Origin: an uncultured Lentisphaeria bacterium
GTDB taxonomy: Bacteria > Verrucomicrobiota > Lentisphaeria > Victivallales > Victivallaceae
Direction: 5' to 3'
NCBI GenBank assembly: GCA_903821255.1
Contig: CAIJKT010000565.1
Coordinates: 1 to 6,910 of the forward strand
Length of the DNA: 6,910 nt
Shown here: piece by piece, positions 1 through 6,891 of the stretch
Layout of the letters: each line of letters opens with the position of its first letter
Position numbering within the stretch: position 1 is the stretch's first letter
Translations under genes and position numbers: made by a program
Notes under the pieces: generated by a model
The model's database searches: none
The model's input: the letters and a program-made list of their open reading frames with translations, nothing else
Told to the model about the DNA's origin: nothing

Positions 1-3000
1 CAAGCTGGGGAAGGAAAACAGGAATGGCGCCTACTTGCCTGCATGTAAATTGGGTTCTCCAGACATCAAGCGGTATAGTATCTATATAGTCATATTTTTT
101 CCCAGCCAGATAACCGGCAAGATGTTCCCCATCAACAAGAATATCAAAAAATGTTTCGCATGGTATTCCTCTTGTGCATGAAATATGACCAGTTACTGTA
201 TTGTCTTTATTAATGCTTTTGACCATTTTATATACGCGCTTATAAAAATCTCTTGCCGCAAAAATGGGATATGTACTGCGTTCCTTTCCGTCTTTGATAT
301 ATAAACAGCTTTGTTTAGGATTGTTTGAGCTGGCAACGATTGCCCCGTCGTAATAAATTCCCTTCAGTTCAGGAATATTTTTAAATAAGTTGTAAAAATT
401 GTAAATCCAGTAGTTTTGATATGATTTCGAAGCATAACTCAGATATGTGAATGGGAATTCCTTGTTCTCGCTCTTCCAATCCAAAGGATATTTTCTCGGA
501 TGTCCATCTGATTTTTCACGAGCCCATTCCTCCAGATAATAGCGTATTTCAGGCGAATCACCATCCCCTATTTGCGGGAATGAATATGGGACAATAGACT
601 TGAATCCAAGTTTTTTAGCTGCATTTATTTCTCCGCTTAATTTGGCATAATCATATTTTAAACCCCAATATATATTACTGTTGGGGCGGCGTCCGGACCA
701 GCCTATCACAATTGCAGATGCTTCTTTAGAATCATTGAATGTTCCATAGCGCATCTTTCTCCAGTCTGCGGGCCTTAGTTTTACCGGTGTTGCCTGAATA
801 CCGAACGTAAATTCGAATGGTTTTGATAATTCAAAAGGTTTACTTGCATAATTTATACGTAGTATTGTTTGCTCTCCTTTCCTTACTATTTCAATTTCAG
901 AATCTTCTTTTGCTGTTTCCCAGCCTTTATTACTTTCAGCAAACCAGACCAGACCTTTGTCCTCGTCCCCAAGCCATACAAATGGTGTAAATTTACTTTT
1001 CCAGTAATCGCCAAGTTTTCCTATCCTTGATTCCCAGTCGCCGCAATATCCTACTCCAAGATCTTCGCCGCGCGAAGCATAAAGATATTTTGCTATTTCA
1101 GATTTGACAGGAATTTCCAGCACCATTGAATCTATTTTTTCAGGTTTAGTGGAAGAGAAACTTCCGTCAACTCTAACCATACCATCAAATTCCACTGTAA
1201 TTCTGGAAGTCAGTTTTATATTTTCTGAACTGGATTCGGAAATGACGATACCCTTGTCATCGCCTTTTTCTGCATATCGCTGCACTATGTTCTTGAACTT
1301 TACAGTTTCACCGTTTTGTTTGATATTAAAGTTCAACGGTGCATAAAGAATATCAACTCCGGCATTTTTAATCTGATTCAAAAAAATCTCATCCTTTAAA
1401 TCATATTCTCTGTTCCAGCAGTTAACTCTGAAATAATCGTTGTATTTGAGAGAAGACCATGGCGGCGGAACTGTGTTATCCTCGCCTATTTTACATTTAA
1501 CACCTTCAGAATTTTCCATTTTTATAAATGAGCATTCTTTTGATGAAATGCATTTATTGTCTTTAGCCACCAGAGAGACTTTTATCCTTAGTTCTACCAT
1601 ATCCGGCAGAGAACTAAGCGGTACGTTTATCTGCGTGGAGCTGGAACCTCTGTCATAATCATTTATCAATTCTTTGAATTCCTGCTTGCCTGCTTTGTTG
1701 TAAAATTCAACCAGGATATTCTTATCCGCAGTAAATGCGCCGACGACATATTTCTTTATATCCAGAATCAATTTATTTTCTGCACGGTCAACAATATAAT
1801 TCAGGTCAAAAAAATTATTATTTATAAGGAAAGGAACGCTTCTGTAAAATAAAACGCTGTTGTCCTGGTTTAGCGCTTTTATTTTTAAAACGGCGATTGC
1901 TGGTTCATTGCTTATCGCAAGAGTTTTATCTGTTTTTATGCCAAAATATTCTTTATCGCTTTTATAATCTTTCTGTTCGACAGTTGTTTCCGATTTTATA
2001 ATATCCAGTTTAGTATTTATAAGATTACCGGCTGGATTATGTTTTATTGTAAATTCAGAAAACACTTCGCCAATATCAAGATTGTTACCTAAACTCAAAG
2101 ACGCTGCCGGAGATTTGTCTTTAAGAATGACACTGGCGTAAGTATCAACTTTATCGAGGGTTCCGGAGAGTGTATCTGTGAATTTTTCTTTTATAGAAAC
2201 ATCAAAAGCATCCATGGGTGGTTTCATATAATTTCTGGCAATATTAAGTTTCAGCACTTGCCCTTCGTAAAAACTCTTCAGGTTAAAATATTTTAAAGGA
2301 ATGCTCATCTCAAAGAGCCATTTATCGCCTGCCATTGCGGAGGCAAAATTGGTTTCTGTTTTACCCGTTGTTCGTTTTTCATTTATTGTTTCAATAAATT
2401 TTCCATTGGGATTAACAATTATACGATAAGAAGAGTTGCTTTCATTGCATAGTGCAACGAATTCAATTGAGTCGTCCAGTTGAACGGAATCATCATTGCT
2501 TTGTGCTTCAGCTTTGAGTTTGCCGCTCCATGTATCTGTTATTGCAGCAATATATAATCTATTTCTGTCATGAGTGAGATACAGCTTTGCTTTTCTATTT
2601 GAAAGAATCTGCTGTTTATTTATAAAGCCCTCAATCTTTTCAGTGTCAATCCAGTCTGCCTCAGATAAATTGCTGTCAATAACAGGTGGCTTGGAACTTG
2701 AAGCAATCGTAAATATTGCAGACGGAGAAGAGTTATCAGCTTTTATCATTCCTGAAACATAATTTCCCATTATTTCTTCTGAAGACAATGCCGTATTATA
2801 AATCATTACATCATCTATAATGCCATTAAAGTAATTGCCGTATACAGGCCAAAGACCGACCGTCAAATTATCATTGTTTTTATAAGGTTTCCAGTCTGCC
2901 GGAAACATCTTTTTTGCGACTTCCACTCCGTCAAGGTAAATATAAGCCGTGTTTGCAGTCTTGCTGAATACCAGTGCGGCATGATGGAACTTGCCATCGT

Positions 3001-3475
3001 CAACATTGCCTCCAGAGCGCATTTCCAGGCACGATTTACCATCTCCCAGTCTGGCCCAGAGACTTTTGGTCGACGCTTTTTTAGTGCCATCAGCATCAGC
3101 GGTCCAAACACAGAAATTAAAAGGTTCTTTATAGCCGCTTCCCGATGAATTTTTGCAGACTAGAGCCATTGTTACCTTGTTTGCCGGGCTATCGCCTGCG
3201 ACTTTAAACCAGACGGTTATCGTAAAAGAACCCTGAATATTGTTTAATTTTTCATCCGGTTTTATTTTTATTACACTGTTTTTGCCATTAAACCTGACTC
3301 CGGTTTTTATTTTGCCTTCTGTAAATTCGACATTTTCGGTTTTTATATTCGAAGCCTTGCCGCCTGATTTGTCAAAATTCCATTCATATAAAGTATTATT
3401 TTCCCGCCCGTAGGAATTTTGCAGCAATAAAGCAAACAGGATTCCACTTAGCAGACAGATTATTCTCCTGGTCAT
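1..3475 (-). CDS. Secreted LamG / CBM9-like / DUF6067 (GH123-like) protein, partial at its C-terminus
   Basis: This reading frame is open from an ATG at 3475 to the left edge: 1158 complete codons and no stop, so the 3' end lies outside the window. I read the frame line by line and saw no frameshift. Residues 1-23 form a signal peptide (MTRRIICLLSGILFALLLQ, then a likely cut after SYG). Residues about 28-235 look like a LamG/concanavalin-type domain, with HHAALVF, YIYLDGVEV and the closing GIIDDVMIYNTALSSEEI at 218-235. Residues about 262-420 resemble a CBM9-like carbohydrate-binding domain (PPVIDSNLSEADW at 263-275, DDSIEF at 334-339, WLFEMSIPL from 386). A beta-rich linker follows. From about 655 the sequence resembles DUF6067/GH123-type glycosidase-like proteins: PPPW at 670-673, FVWLGDEDKG and WFAESNKGW across 832-852, FGIQATPVKLRP, then TIM-barrel-like acidic motifs YYDG (D1043) and DGE (D1115, E1117). 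Glycan hydrolysis is inferred; substrate and catalytic residues are unknown. The gene looks more AT-rich than its neighbours. Confidence 0.88.
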   Translation of the reverse strand, partial: MTRRIICLLSGILFALLLQNSYGRENNTLYEWNFDKSGGKASNIKTENVEFTEGKIKTGVRFNGKNSVIKIKPDEKLNNIQGSFTITVWFKVAGDSPANKVTMALVCKNSSGSGYKEPFNFCVWTADADGTKKASTKSLWARLGDGKSCLEMRSGGNVDDGKFHHAALVFSKTANTAYIYLDGVEVAKKMFPADWKPYKNNDNLTVGLWPVYGNYFNGIIDDVMIYNTALSSEEIMGNYVSGMIKADNSSPSAIFTIASSSKPPVIDSNLSEADWIDTEKIEGFINKQQILSNRKAKLYLTHDRNRLYIAAITDTWSGKLKAEAQSNDDSVQLDDSIEFVALCNESNSSYRIIVNPNGKFIETINEKRTTGKTETNFASAMAGDKWLFEMSIPLKYFNLKSFYEGQVLKLNIARNYMKPPMDAFDVSIKEKFTDTLSGTLDKVDTYASVILKDKSPAASLSLGNNLDIGEVFSEFTIKHNPAGNLINTKLDIIKSETTVEQKDYKSDKEYFGIKTDKTLAISNEPAIAVLKIKALNQDNSVLFYRSVPFLINNNFFDLNYIVDRAENKLILDIKKYVVGAFTADKNILVEFYNKAGKQEFKELINDYDRGSSSTQINVPLSSLPDMVELRIKVSLVAKDNKCISSKECSFIKMENSEGVKCKIGEDNTVPPPWSSLKYNDYFRVNCWNREYDLKDEIFLNQIKNAGVDILYAPLNFNIKQNGETVKFKNIVQRYAEKGDDKGIVISESSSENIKLTSRITVEFDGMVRVDGSFSSTKPEKIDSMVLEIPVKSEIAKYLYASRGEDLGVGYCGDWESRIGKLGDYWKSKFTPFVWLGDEDKGLVWFAESNKGWETAKEDSEIEIVRKGEQTILRINYASKPFELSKPFEFTFGIQATPVKLRPADWRKMRYGTFNDSKEASAIVIGWSGRRPNSNIYWGLKYDYAKLSGEINAAKKLGFKSIVPYSFPQIGDGDSPEIRYYLEEWAREKSDGHPRKYPLDWKSENKEFPFTYLSYASKSYQNYWIYNFYNLFKNIPELKGIYYDGAIVASSNNPKQSCLYIKDGKERSTYPIFAARDFYKRVYKMVKSINKDNTVTGHISCTRGIPCETFFDILVDGEHLAGYLAGKKYDYIDTIPLDVWRTQFTCRQVGAIPVFLPQL

Positions 3476-3482
3476 AAAGAAA

Positions 3483-3489
3483 TTCCTTT
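3483..3489 (-). promoter_or_regulatory. Ribosome binding site of the LamG/CBM9 gene
   Basis: The minus strand reads AAAGGAA seven bases before the ATG at 3475. This is good Shine-Dalgarno spacing. Together with the signal peptide that begins directly at this ATG, it fixes the start of the large gene. Confidence 0.7.
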
Positions 3490-3526
3490 TTAATTTTATT
3501 AATTTAATTTTATTAATTTAATTTTA
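3489..3526. repeat. 14-bp AT-only tandem repeat in the leader of the large gene
   Basis: The plus strand holds about 2.7 copies of the unit AATTTTATTAATTT (copies at 3492-3505 and 3506-3519, with partial units on both sides), all A and T. It sits just upstream of the Shine-Dalgarno sequence of the gene starting at 3475, so it would lie in that mRNA's 5' leader. An unstructured AU-rich leader could help ribosome binding, but this is inference. It may also be simple low-complexity sequence. Confidence 0.75.
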
Positions 3527-3545
3527 CAATTTATTCTCGGCAATC

Positions 3546-3573
3546 AGGATATACACGCAAGTTAGTATGTCAA
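3546..3573 (-). promoter_or_regulatory. Candidate sigma70-type promoter for the LamG/CBM9 gene
   Basis: On the minus strand a perfect TTGACA (3568-3573) is followed after 16 bases by TATCCT (3546-3551), which matches four of six positions of the usual -10 box. An overlapping TATATC (3548-3553) would leave a 14-base spacer, which is short. Transcription would start near 3540, giving a leader of about 65 bases that contains the AT-rich repeat and the ribosome binding site. The position between two genes is right, but the -10 box is weak and primary sigma factor preferences in this phylum are assumed. Confidence 0.4.
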
Positions 3574-3596
3574 CTCATTGGCTGTGTTGTATACTA
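3563..3596. other. Nested imperfect inverted repeat just after the DUF4838 stop codon
   Basis: TAGTAT (3563-3568) pairs with ATACTA (3591-3596). Inside it CAAC (3571-3574) pairs with GTTG (3586-3589), leaving an 11-base loop and a small asymmetric bulge. It begins 11 bases past the stop of the DUF4838 gene and overlaps the -35 box of the candidate promoter. It could be a transcript-end hairpin or an operator. It lacks a GC-rich stem and has no T-run in the minus-strand direction, so it is not a convincing intrinsic terminator. Confidence 0.25.
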
Positions 3597-3606
3597 TTTT
3601 CTACCT

Positions 3607-5970
3607 TTACGGAGCCTCAACCTCAATTAAAATTATACCATCACAGAAAACTTGATTTTTGCTCGCTTTACTTTTTGCACTATAAGCCGGCCCTTCAAAC
3701 TTCAGCGACATATAGATATCAAATTGCTTAAATGGATTGCCGGCCTCCGCGAATTGTCCAACTTGAACATTGGGTTCCCAGGTTTTTGACATCCACACCA
3801 AGGTTTGAGGATAAATACTGGAAGTTCCCAACTTGTACAAGTGAAATTTATCGATTATAATACCTTGCTGATCGATAGATTTATTTGCCAGGAGATGTTT
3901 TTTATTTATTTGATCATAGAGCCCAAAGGTAAAGGGAAGCTCCACTTCGCCTTTAGGGTTGTAATTGGCTATGCCATAAACGCCGTCGGCCATTTTTATT
4001 ACATTCTTACCCAAAGGCGGGGCTTTATGTACTCTTGGTAAGGGTATGGCGTCAAATGGCGCCGGCAGAGGCTTAAACTCCACATTCGCAACTAAAAACG
4101 CCTCCTCGATTACCGGATTCAGTTTACGTCTTAAATAAGCGACATACCGATTGGGCGGGTCCTCGTTTAAGAAACGATATTTTAATGCACTTTCAAAAGT
4201 ATTCCATAAGCGTTTACGCAGAATTTCCGGGGTAAGGCTTGTATCGGGATACTCTTTTTTGAACTTGTTCCACTGGTTGCCGAGCGTTGCCAAGTCTAAC
4301 GCCATTCTGGTTTCTTTTACTCGAGATAAATACTCCGGCTGATTGCTCACCAATTGCTCCATTGTATCAAAACTGCTCTGCCACGCTTGAAGATTTCGGG
4401 ATGTCAGATAATCGAAAGCAGTGCCGGGACCATTCCAATGGACAAAGCTCTTTTGCTGTGCTAGTTCTGCATCCAATTGATTAAGATATTGCTGCATCAT
4501 TGCCGCCGCTTTGCCGTAATACAATTCACAAAATTCCTTAACCAGTGCGCGATAATCCTGATGCGGGTTCTGGAATAATTTTAACATCACCCACAAAGTT
4601 AATTCGGGGGCATTGATCCCCTCAAAAACTCCGGAAGCATGCTCGTAAAAAGTCCCATTGACTCTCTCTTTAGCCATCAATTGGAGATCTTCCGCCATCC
4701 GTTTCACGGCTCCAAACGGCGGATAGCCACATTCATATGGCTGAGTATAGTACCAAACCCACACATTACTGCTCAATTTAGTCCAATTTTGTAGGTTGAC
4801 CAATGTTTCAGCATTGCTTGAATCATTTAAAGTCTTGGAGAAATTATCATAGATAGGCGCAAAGATAATGATCAAGTTGCCGGGTAATTTACCATCCATT
4901 ACCGGCGGTTTTTCGGACTGCTCTTTGCGATAAGCCAGGGTGGAGATTTTAACTTCGGGGTACTTGGGTTCAAGATATTTACATAACTCAAGCAGGTAAT
5001 CAAATAAGGGAGCTCCCGTACATTGCAGTTTATTCTTTAAATTTTGACAATCGGGGCAATAGCAAAAGTCGCCGGACCAATCCAGCGCCGATAGATTATA
5101 TACTCCATTTGAACTATCGGCCTGGATGCGTTCTTCAACTCTGCTGGTTAACTCTTTGCGCAACTCCGGATTACTGAAGCATAGTTGCATATTGACAACT
5201 CGTTTCCCACTTTTATCCAGCGAAAAATATTCAGGATGGGTGGTAAAATAGTTCTGCGGTTTCTGCCAGACCCATTTGAGCAGGTTATACTTTTCCTCGG
5301 TGGTAGGGGTAATATAAAAGAATAGAGTATGACTCTGGAAACCATGAAGTTTTTCAGCAACCGCTCCAACCGGTAACGGTGTATCAGCAAAATTATTTTG
5401 TGATAAATTCTGACGATTACGGAAGAAAAACAGCGCCGAATCCGGGTTATTGTAATATGGCTTAAAAGTACCATGGACAAAACGATTCGGGAAAAAAGGC
5501 TTTTCACGATAATCCAGGGAGGGAATACTTAGCTTGGAGTAGACTGGAATATGCGTTTTACCATAAGCATCAAGCCAGCGACAGCCAATTTGGTTTTCAA
5601 GAAAAGTGTATACCGCATAGATATTGCCATGCGTCCCCCCCCCGACGAGAAAGAGATCATCGCCTTGAGTTACCACCCACGCCTCTTGACTGGTCAAGGA
5701 TTTTAATTTCTCTTTACCGAGCAGGTTGCTGACTTGAACTGAATTACCTAAAAAGATTCGTTTAGTATTTGTTTTAGTAAAATCCGACAGAGTGGCTTTG
5801 CCCAAAAACAGTTGCAACTCCTGAACTGCAAATTTATCCAAAGGGGAAGGGTTGTCGCCCTGGATAATTTGATAGTTGGTTTTACCATTTTCCGCCAGGA
5901 TCAGGTCTTGGGCTACCGCTGCCCATAAAGATAAAAAGGCAGCAACGGCAATTGTGATTGATTTAAGCAT
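3607..5970 (-). CDS. Secreted DUF4838 protein, alpha-glucuronidase-like (787 aa)
   Basis: This is a complete gene. Residues 1-20 are a signal peptide (MLKSITIAVAAFLSLWAAVA, cut before QD). Residues about 23-155 resemble the GH67N/GH20b-like N-terminal domain that precedes many glycoside hydrolases: SPLDKFAVQELQLFLGKAT, RIFLGNS, then GGGTHGNIYAVYTFLE and GCRWLDAYG. Residues about 155-500 match the style of DUF4838: FFPNRFVHG, HPEYFSLDKSGKR, QLCFSNPELR, LSALDWSGDFCYCPDC, YEHASGVFEGINAPELTLW. The CxCxxC cluster (C303, C305, C308) may bind a metal or be structural. Residues 500-630 are mostly helical, and 650-787 look like a beta-rich C-terminal domain. DUF4838 proteins are related to alpha-glucuronidases but their chemistry is mostly unproven; I infer an extracytoplasmic glycan-active enzyme. 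D297, D301, E443 and E450 are only candidates for function. Codons 110-112 are all GGG, giving a G9 tract. The gene lies between a pseudopilin and a carbohydrate-binding giant on the same strand. Confidence 0.93.
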   Translation of the reverse strand: MLKSITIAVAAFLSLWAAVAQDLILAENGKTNYQIIQGDNPSPLDKFAVQELQLFLGKATLSDFTKTNTKRIFLGNSVQVSNLLGKEKLKSLTSQEAWVVTQGDDLFLVGGGTHGNIYAVYTFLENQIGCRWLDAYGKTHIPVYSKLSIPSLDYREKPFFPNRFVHGTFKPYYNNPDSALFFFRNRQNLSQNNFADTPLPVGAVAEKLHGFQSHTLFFYITPTTEEKYNLLKWVWQKPQNYFTTHPEYFSLDKSGKRVVNMQLCFSNPELRKELTSRVEERIQADSSNGVYNLSALDWSGDFCYCPDCQNLKNKLQCTGAPLFDYLLELCKYLEPKYPEVKISTLAYRKEQSEKPPVMDGKLPGNLIIIFAPIYDNFSKTLNDSSNAETLVNLQNWTKLSSNVWVWYYTQPYECGYPPFGAVKRMAEDLQLMAKERVNGTFYEHASGVFEGINAPELTLWVMLKLFQNPHQDYRALVKEFCELYYGKAAAMMQQYLNQLDAELAQQKSFVHWNGPGTAFDYLTSRNLQAWQSSFDTMEQLVSNQPEYLSRVKETRMALDLATLGNQWNKFKKEYPDTSLTPEILRKRLWNTFESALKYRFLNEDPPNRYVAYLRRKLNPVIEEAFLVANVEFKPLPAPFDAIPLPRVHKAPPLGKNVIKMADGVYGIANYNPKGEVELPFTFGLYDQINKKHLLANKSIDQQGIIIDKFHLYKLGTSSIYPQTLVWMSKTWEPNVQVGQFAEAGNPFKQFDIYMSLKFEGPAYSAKSKASKNQVFCDGIILIEVEAP
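5635..5643 (-). repeat. G9 homopolymer inside the DUF4838 coding sequence
   Basis: Nine consecutive C on the plus strand are nine G on the coding strand, covering exactly three GGG codons for Gly110-Gly112. The frame is intact on both sides: LFLV before and THGNIYAVYTFLE after are both family-like, so the length shown gives the functional frame. Gain or loss of one base would truncate the protein early. Confidence 0.9.
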
Positions 5971-5978
5971 ACTAAAAG

Positions 5979-5985
5979 TTTTCCT
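5979..5985 (-). promoter_or_regulatory. Ribosome binding site of the DUF4838 gene
   Basis: The minus strand reads AGGAAAA, with AGGAA ending ten bases before the ATG at 5970. It supports that ATG, which also opens a clean signal peptide. Confidence 0.6.
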
Positions 5986-6000
5986 GTTTTTTTACCGAAA

Positions 6001-6027
6001 CCTGATTCCGACGATTCGCCTGAATCC
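6001..6027. other. Inverted and direct repeat in the pseudopilin-DUF4838 gap
   Basis: GATTC-GCCT-GAATC (6013-6026) is a perfect 5-bp stem with a 4-base loop. It is overlapped by a near-direct repeat, CCTGATTCC (6001-6009) and CCTGAATCC (6019-6027), which differ at one base. On the minus-strand RNA the 5' GAUUC arm can pair with either of two GAAUC segments, so two exclusive hairpins are possible. No T-run follows on the minus strand, so this is not a standard terminator. It could be an operator, a leader structure or an mRNA-processing site. The rest of the 121-base gap (5971-6091) shows no convincing promoter; TAGAAT (6030-6035, minus) could be a -10 box but has no good -35 partner. Confidence 0.35.
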
Positions 6028-6091
6028 TAATTCTATTTTTTAGATAGGCCGCATGGACTCTATTATTCACTGAATTTCATGAGAACTTCCG

Positions 6092-6874
6092 TTACCAAAT
6101 CATCTTGCCACCTACAATTTCCATCGGCAGGTAGGGTGTCTGAGTTACCTGAGTAGCATGAGCATCAGCATAAAGTATATTGGTTTTATTCGAATGATAA
6201 GTTGCCGCCGAGTTAGCGTTGTTCGTTTTGTCAATGCTTGTAGACCACATCGCTGTCGGACTAAACCCGGGATATCTCACGGGATCGGGATATCCATCCC
6301 ACAGGAGCCCATTAGTCGATGGTTTTCTAACTTGCCCCATTTTTAGACCTTGCGGTCTTAGGGCGTAAGATGGTAGAAGATTAATATTTACATTGTAATT
6401 GCCAACATAAGAATACCAATTTACCAGGTCTTTTTCTTGAAACAATTGATGAGGATTTGCCGGGCAGATAAAAAGCTTGAATTTATTAATATTGGCCGGA
6501 AGCAAACCAGTAGCAGACGGGGTAAAAGAGTACGCATCAGCCGGGGACTTCATCCCGGTACAGTAGGGCGAAATTAAATGAACCCAGGTATATAATTTGG
6601 GCGCAGAACTATAGACCCCCCAGGGGAAAAATCCGTTGTAGTTATCGGCATACATAACCACAGCGGTGCCCATATTTTTTTGATTATCAAGGCAAAACGC
6701 CTGGTATGCCTTGAGCCTGGCTTTGTTGAGAGCCGGAAGCAGCATTGAGGCCAAAATCGCGATGATGGCTATGACGACCAGCAATTCTATAAGTGTGAAA
6801 TTCGACCGGCTGCGACCTGTTTCCGCTTGCATTTTCGTCTTTCGGTTTGTCCTCTGAGGCATTGTTGTTTTCAT
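6092..6874 (-). CDS. Prepilin-like protein with type IV pilin N-terminus and H-X9-D motif (260 aa)
   Basis: Counting from the preferred start, residues 1-25 are a basic, polar leader (MKTTMPQRTNRKTK, ending RSRSN). The type IV prepilin motif FTLIEL follows, with F26 as the expected +1 residue after peptidase cleavage and the conserved glutamate at +5 (E30). The hydrophobic helix runs about 26-48 and ends in LLPALNKAR. The rest is a soluble pseudopilin-like domain with ADNYNGFFPW, FICPANP (C137) and near the end H227-X9-D237, the processing-associated H-X9-DG signature, here with Ala in place of Gly. The residue before the cut is Asn, not the classical Gly. The family is abundant in Lentisphaerota and Planctomycetes, usually with unproven function in secretion or surface structures. 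The next genes encode secreted glycan-active proteins, so a linked role is inferred. An upstream ATG at 6883 would add three residues, but its spacing to the ribosome binding site is only about two bases, so the ATG at 6874 is preferred. Confidence 0.92.
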   Translation of the reverse strand: MKTTMPQRTNRKTKMQAETGRSRSNFTLIELLVVIAIIAILASMLLPALNKARLKAYQAFCLDNQKNMGTAVVMYADNYNGFFPWGVYSSAPKLYTWVHLISPYCTGMKSPADAYSFTPSATGLLPANINKFKLFICPANPHQLFQEKDLVNWYSYVGNYNVNINLLPSYALRPQGLKMGQVRKPSTNGLLWDGYPDPVRYPGFSPTAMWSTSIDKTNNANSAATYHSNKTNILYADAHATQVTQTPYLPMEIVGGKMIW

Positions 6875-6883
6875 TCTGTGCAT

Positions 6884-6891
6884 TTCCCCTT
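6884..6891 (-). promoter_or_regulatory. Ribosome binding site that decides the pseudopilin start
   Basis: The minus strand reads AAGGGGAA. It lies nine bases from the ATG at 6874 but directly abuts the ATG at 6883, so initiation at 6874 is favoured. Immediately upstream lies AT-rich sequence (6891-6907) that carries the same 13-bp word, TTAATTTAATTTT, as the leader repeat at 3489-3526. Confidence 0.65.

Noticed and set aside
1104..1346. Short plus-strand frames at 1104-1346, 1440-1658 and 2574-2762
   Set aside because: All are antisense to the long open frame of the large gene, show no start signals and resemble no protein family.
2863..3111. An 82-codon minus-strand frame
   Set aside because: It is out of frame within the LamG domain of the large gene, whose own frame matches the domain closely here.
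3453..3475. Lipoprotein signal in the large gene, because of a cysteine at residue 7
   Set aside because: The cysteine lies inside the start of the hydrophobic stretch with no lipobox after it; a normal signal peptidase cut after SYG at about residue 23 fits better.
3563..3596. Intrinsic terminator of the DUF4838 gene
   Set aside because: The stem is AT-rich and bulged, and no T-run follows it in the direction of transcription.
3805..4484. Short plus-strand frames at 3805-4041, 4151-4342 and 4287-4484
   Set aside because: They are antisense shadows of the DUF4838 gene without ribosome binding sites or recognisable domains.
5148..5507. A 119-codon minus-strand frame overlapping the DUF4838 gene
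   Set aside because: It lies wholly inside the 787-codon gene in another frame, has no ribosome binding site and no recognisable motif; the longer gene has a signal peptide and family motifs throughout.
6158..6346. A 62-codon plus-strand frame
   Set aside because: It is antisense to the pseudopilin gene and has no supporting signal.
6875..6883. Upstream ATG of the pseudopilin at 6883
   Set aside because: The AAGGGGAA ribosome binding site abuts this ATG, which is too close; the ATG at 6874 has nine-base spacing.
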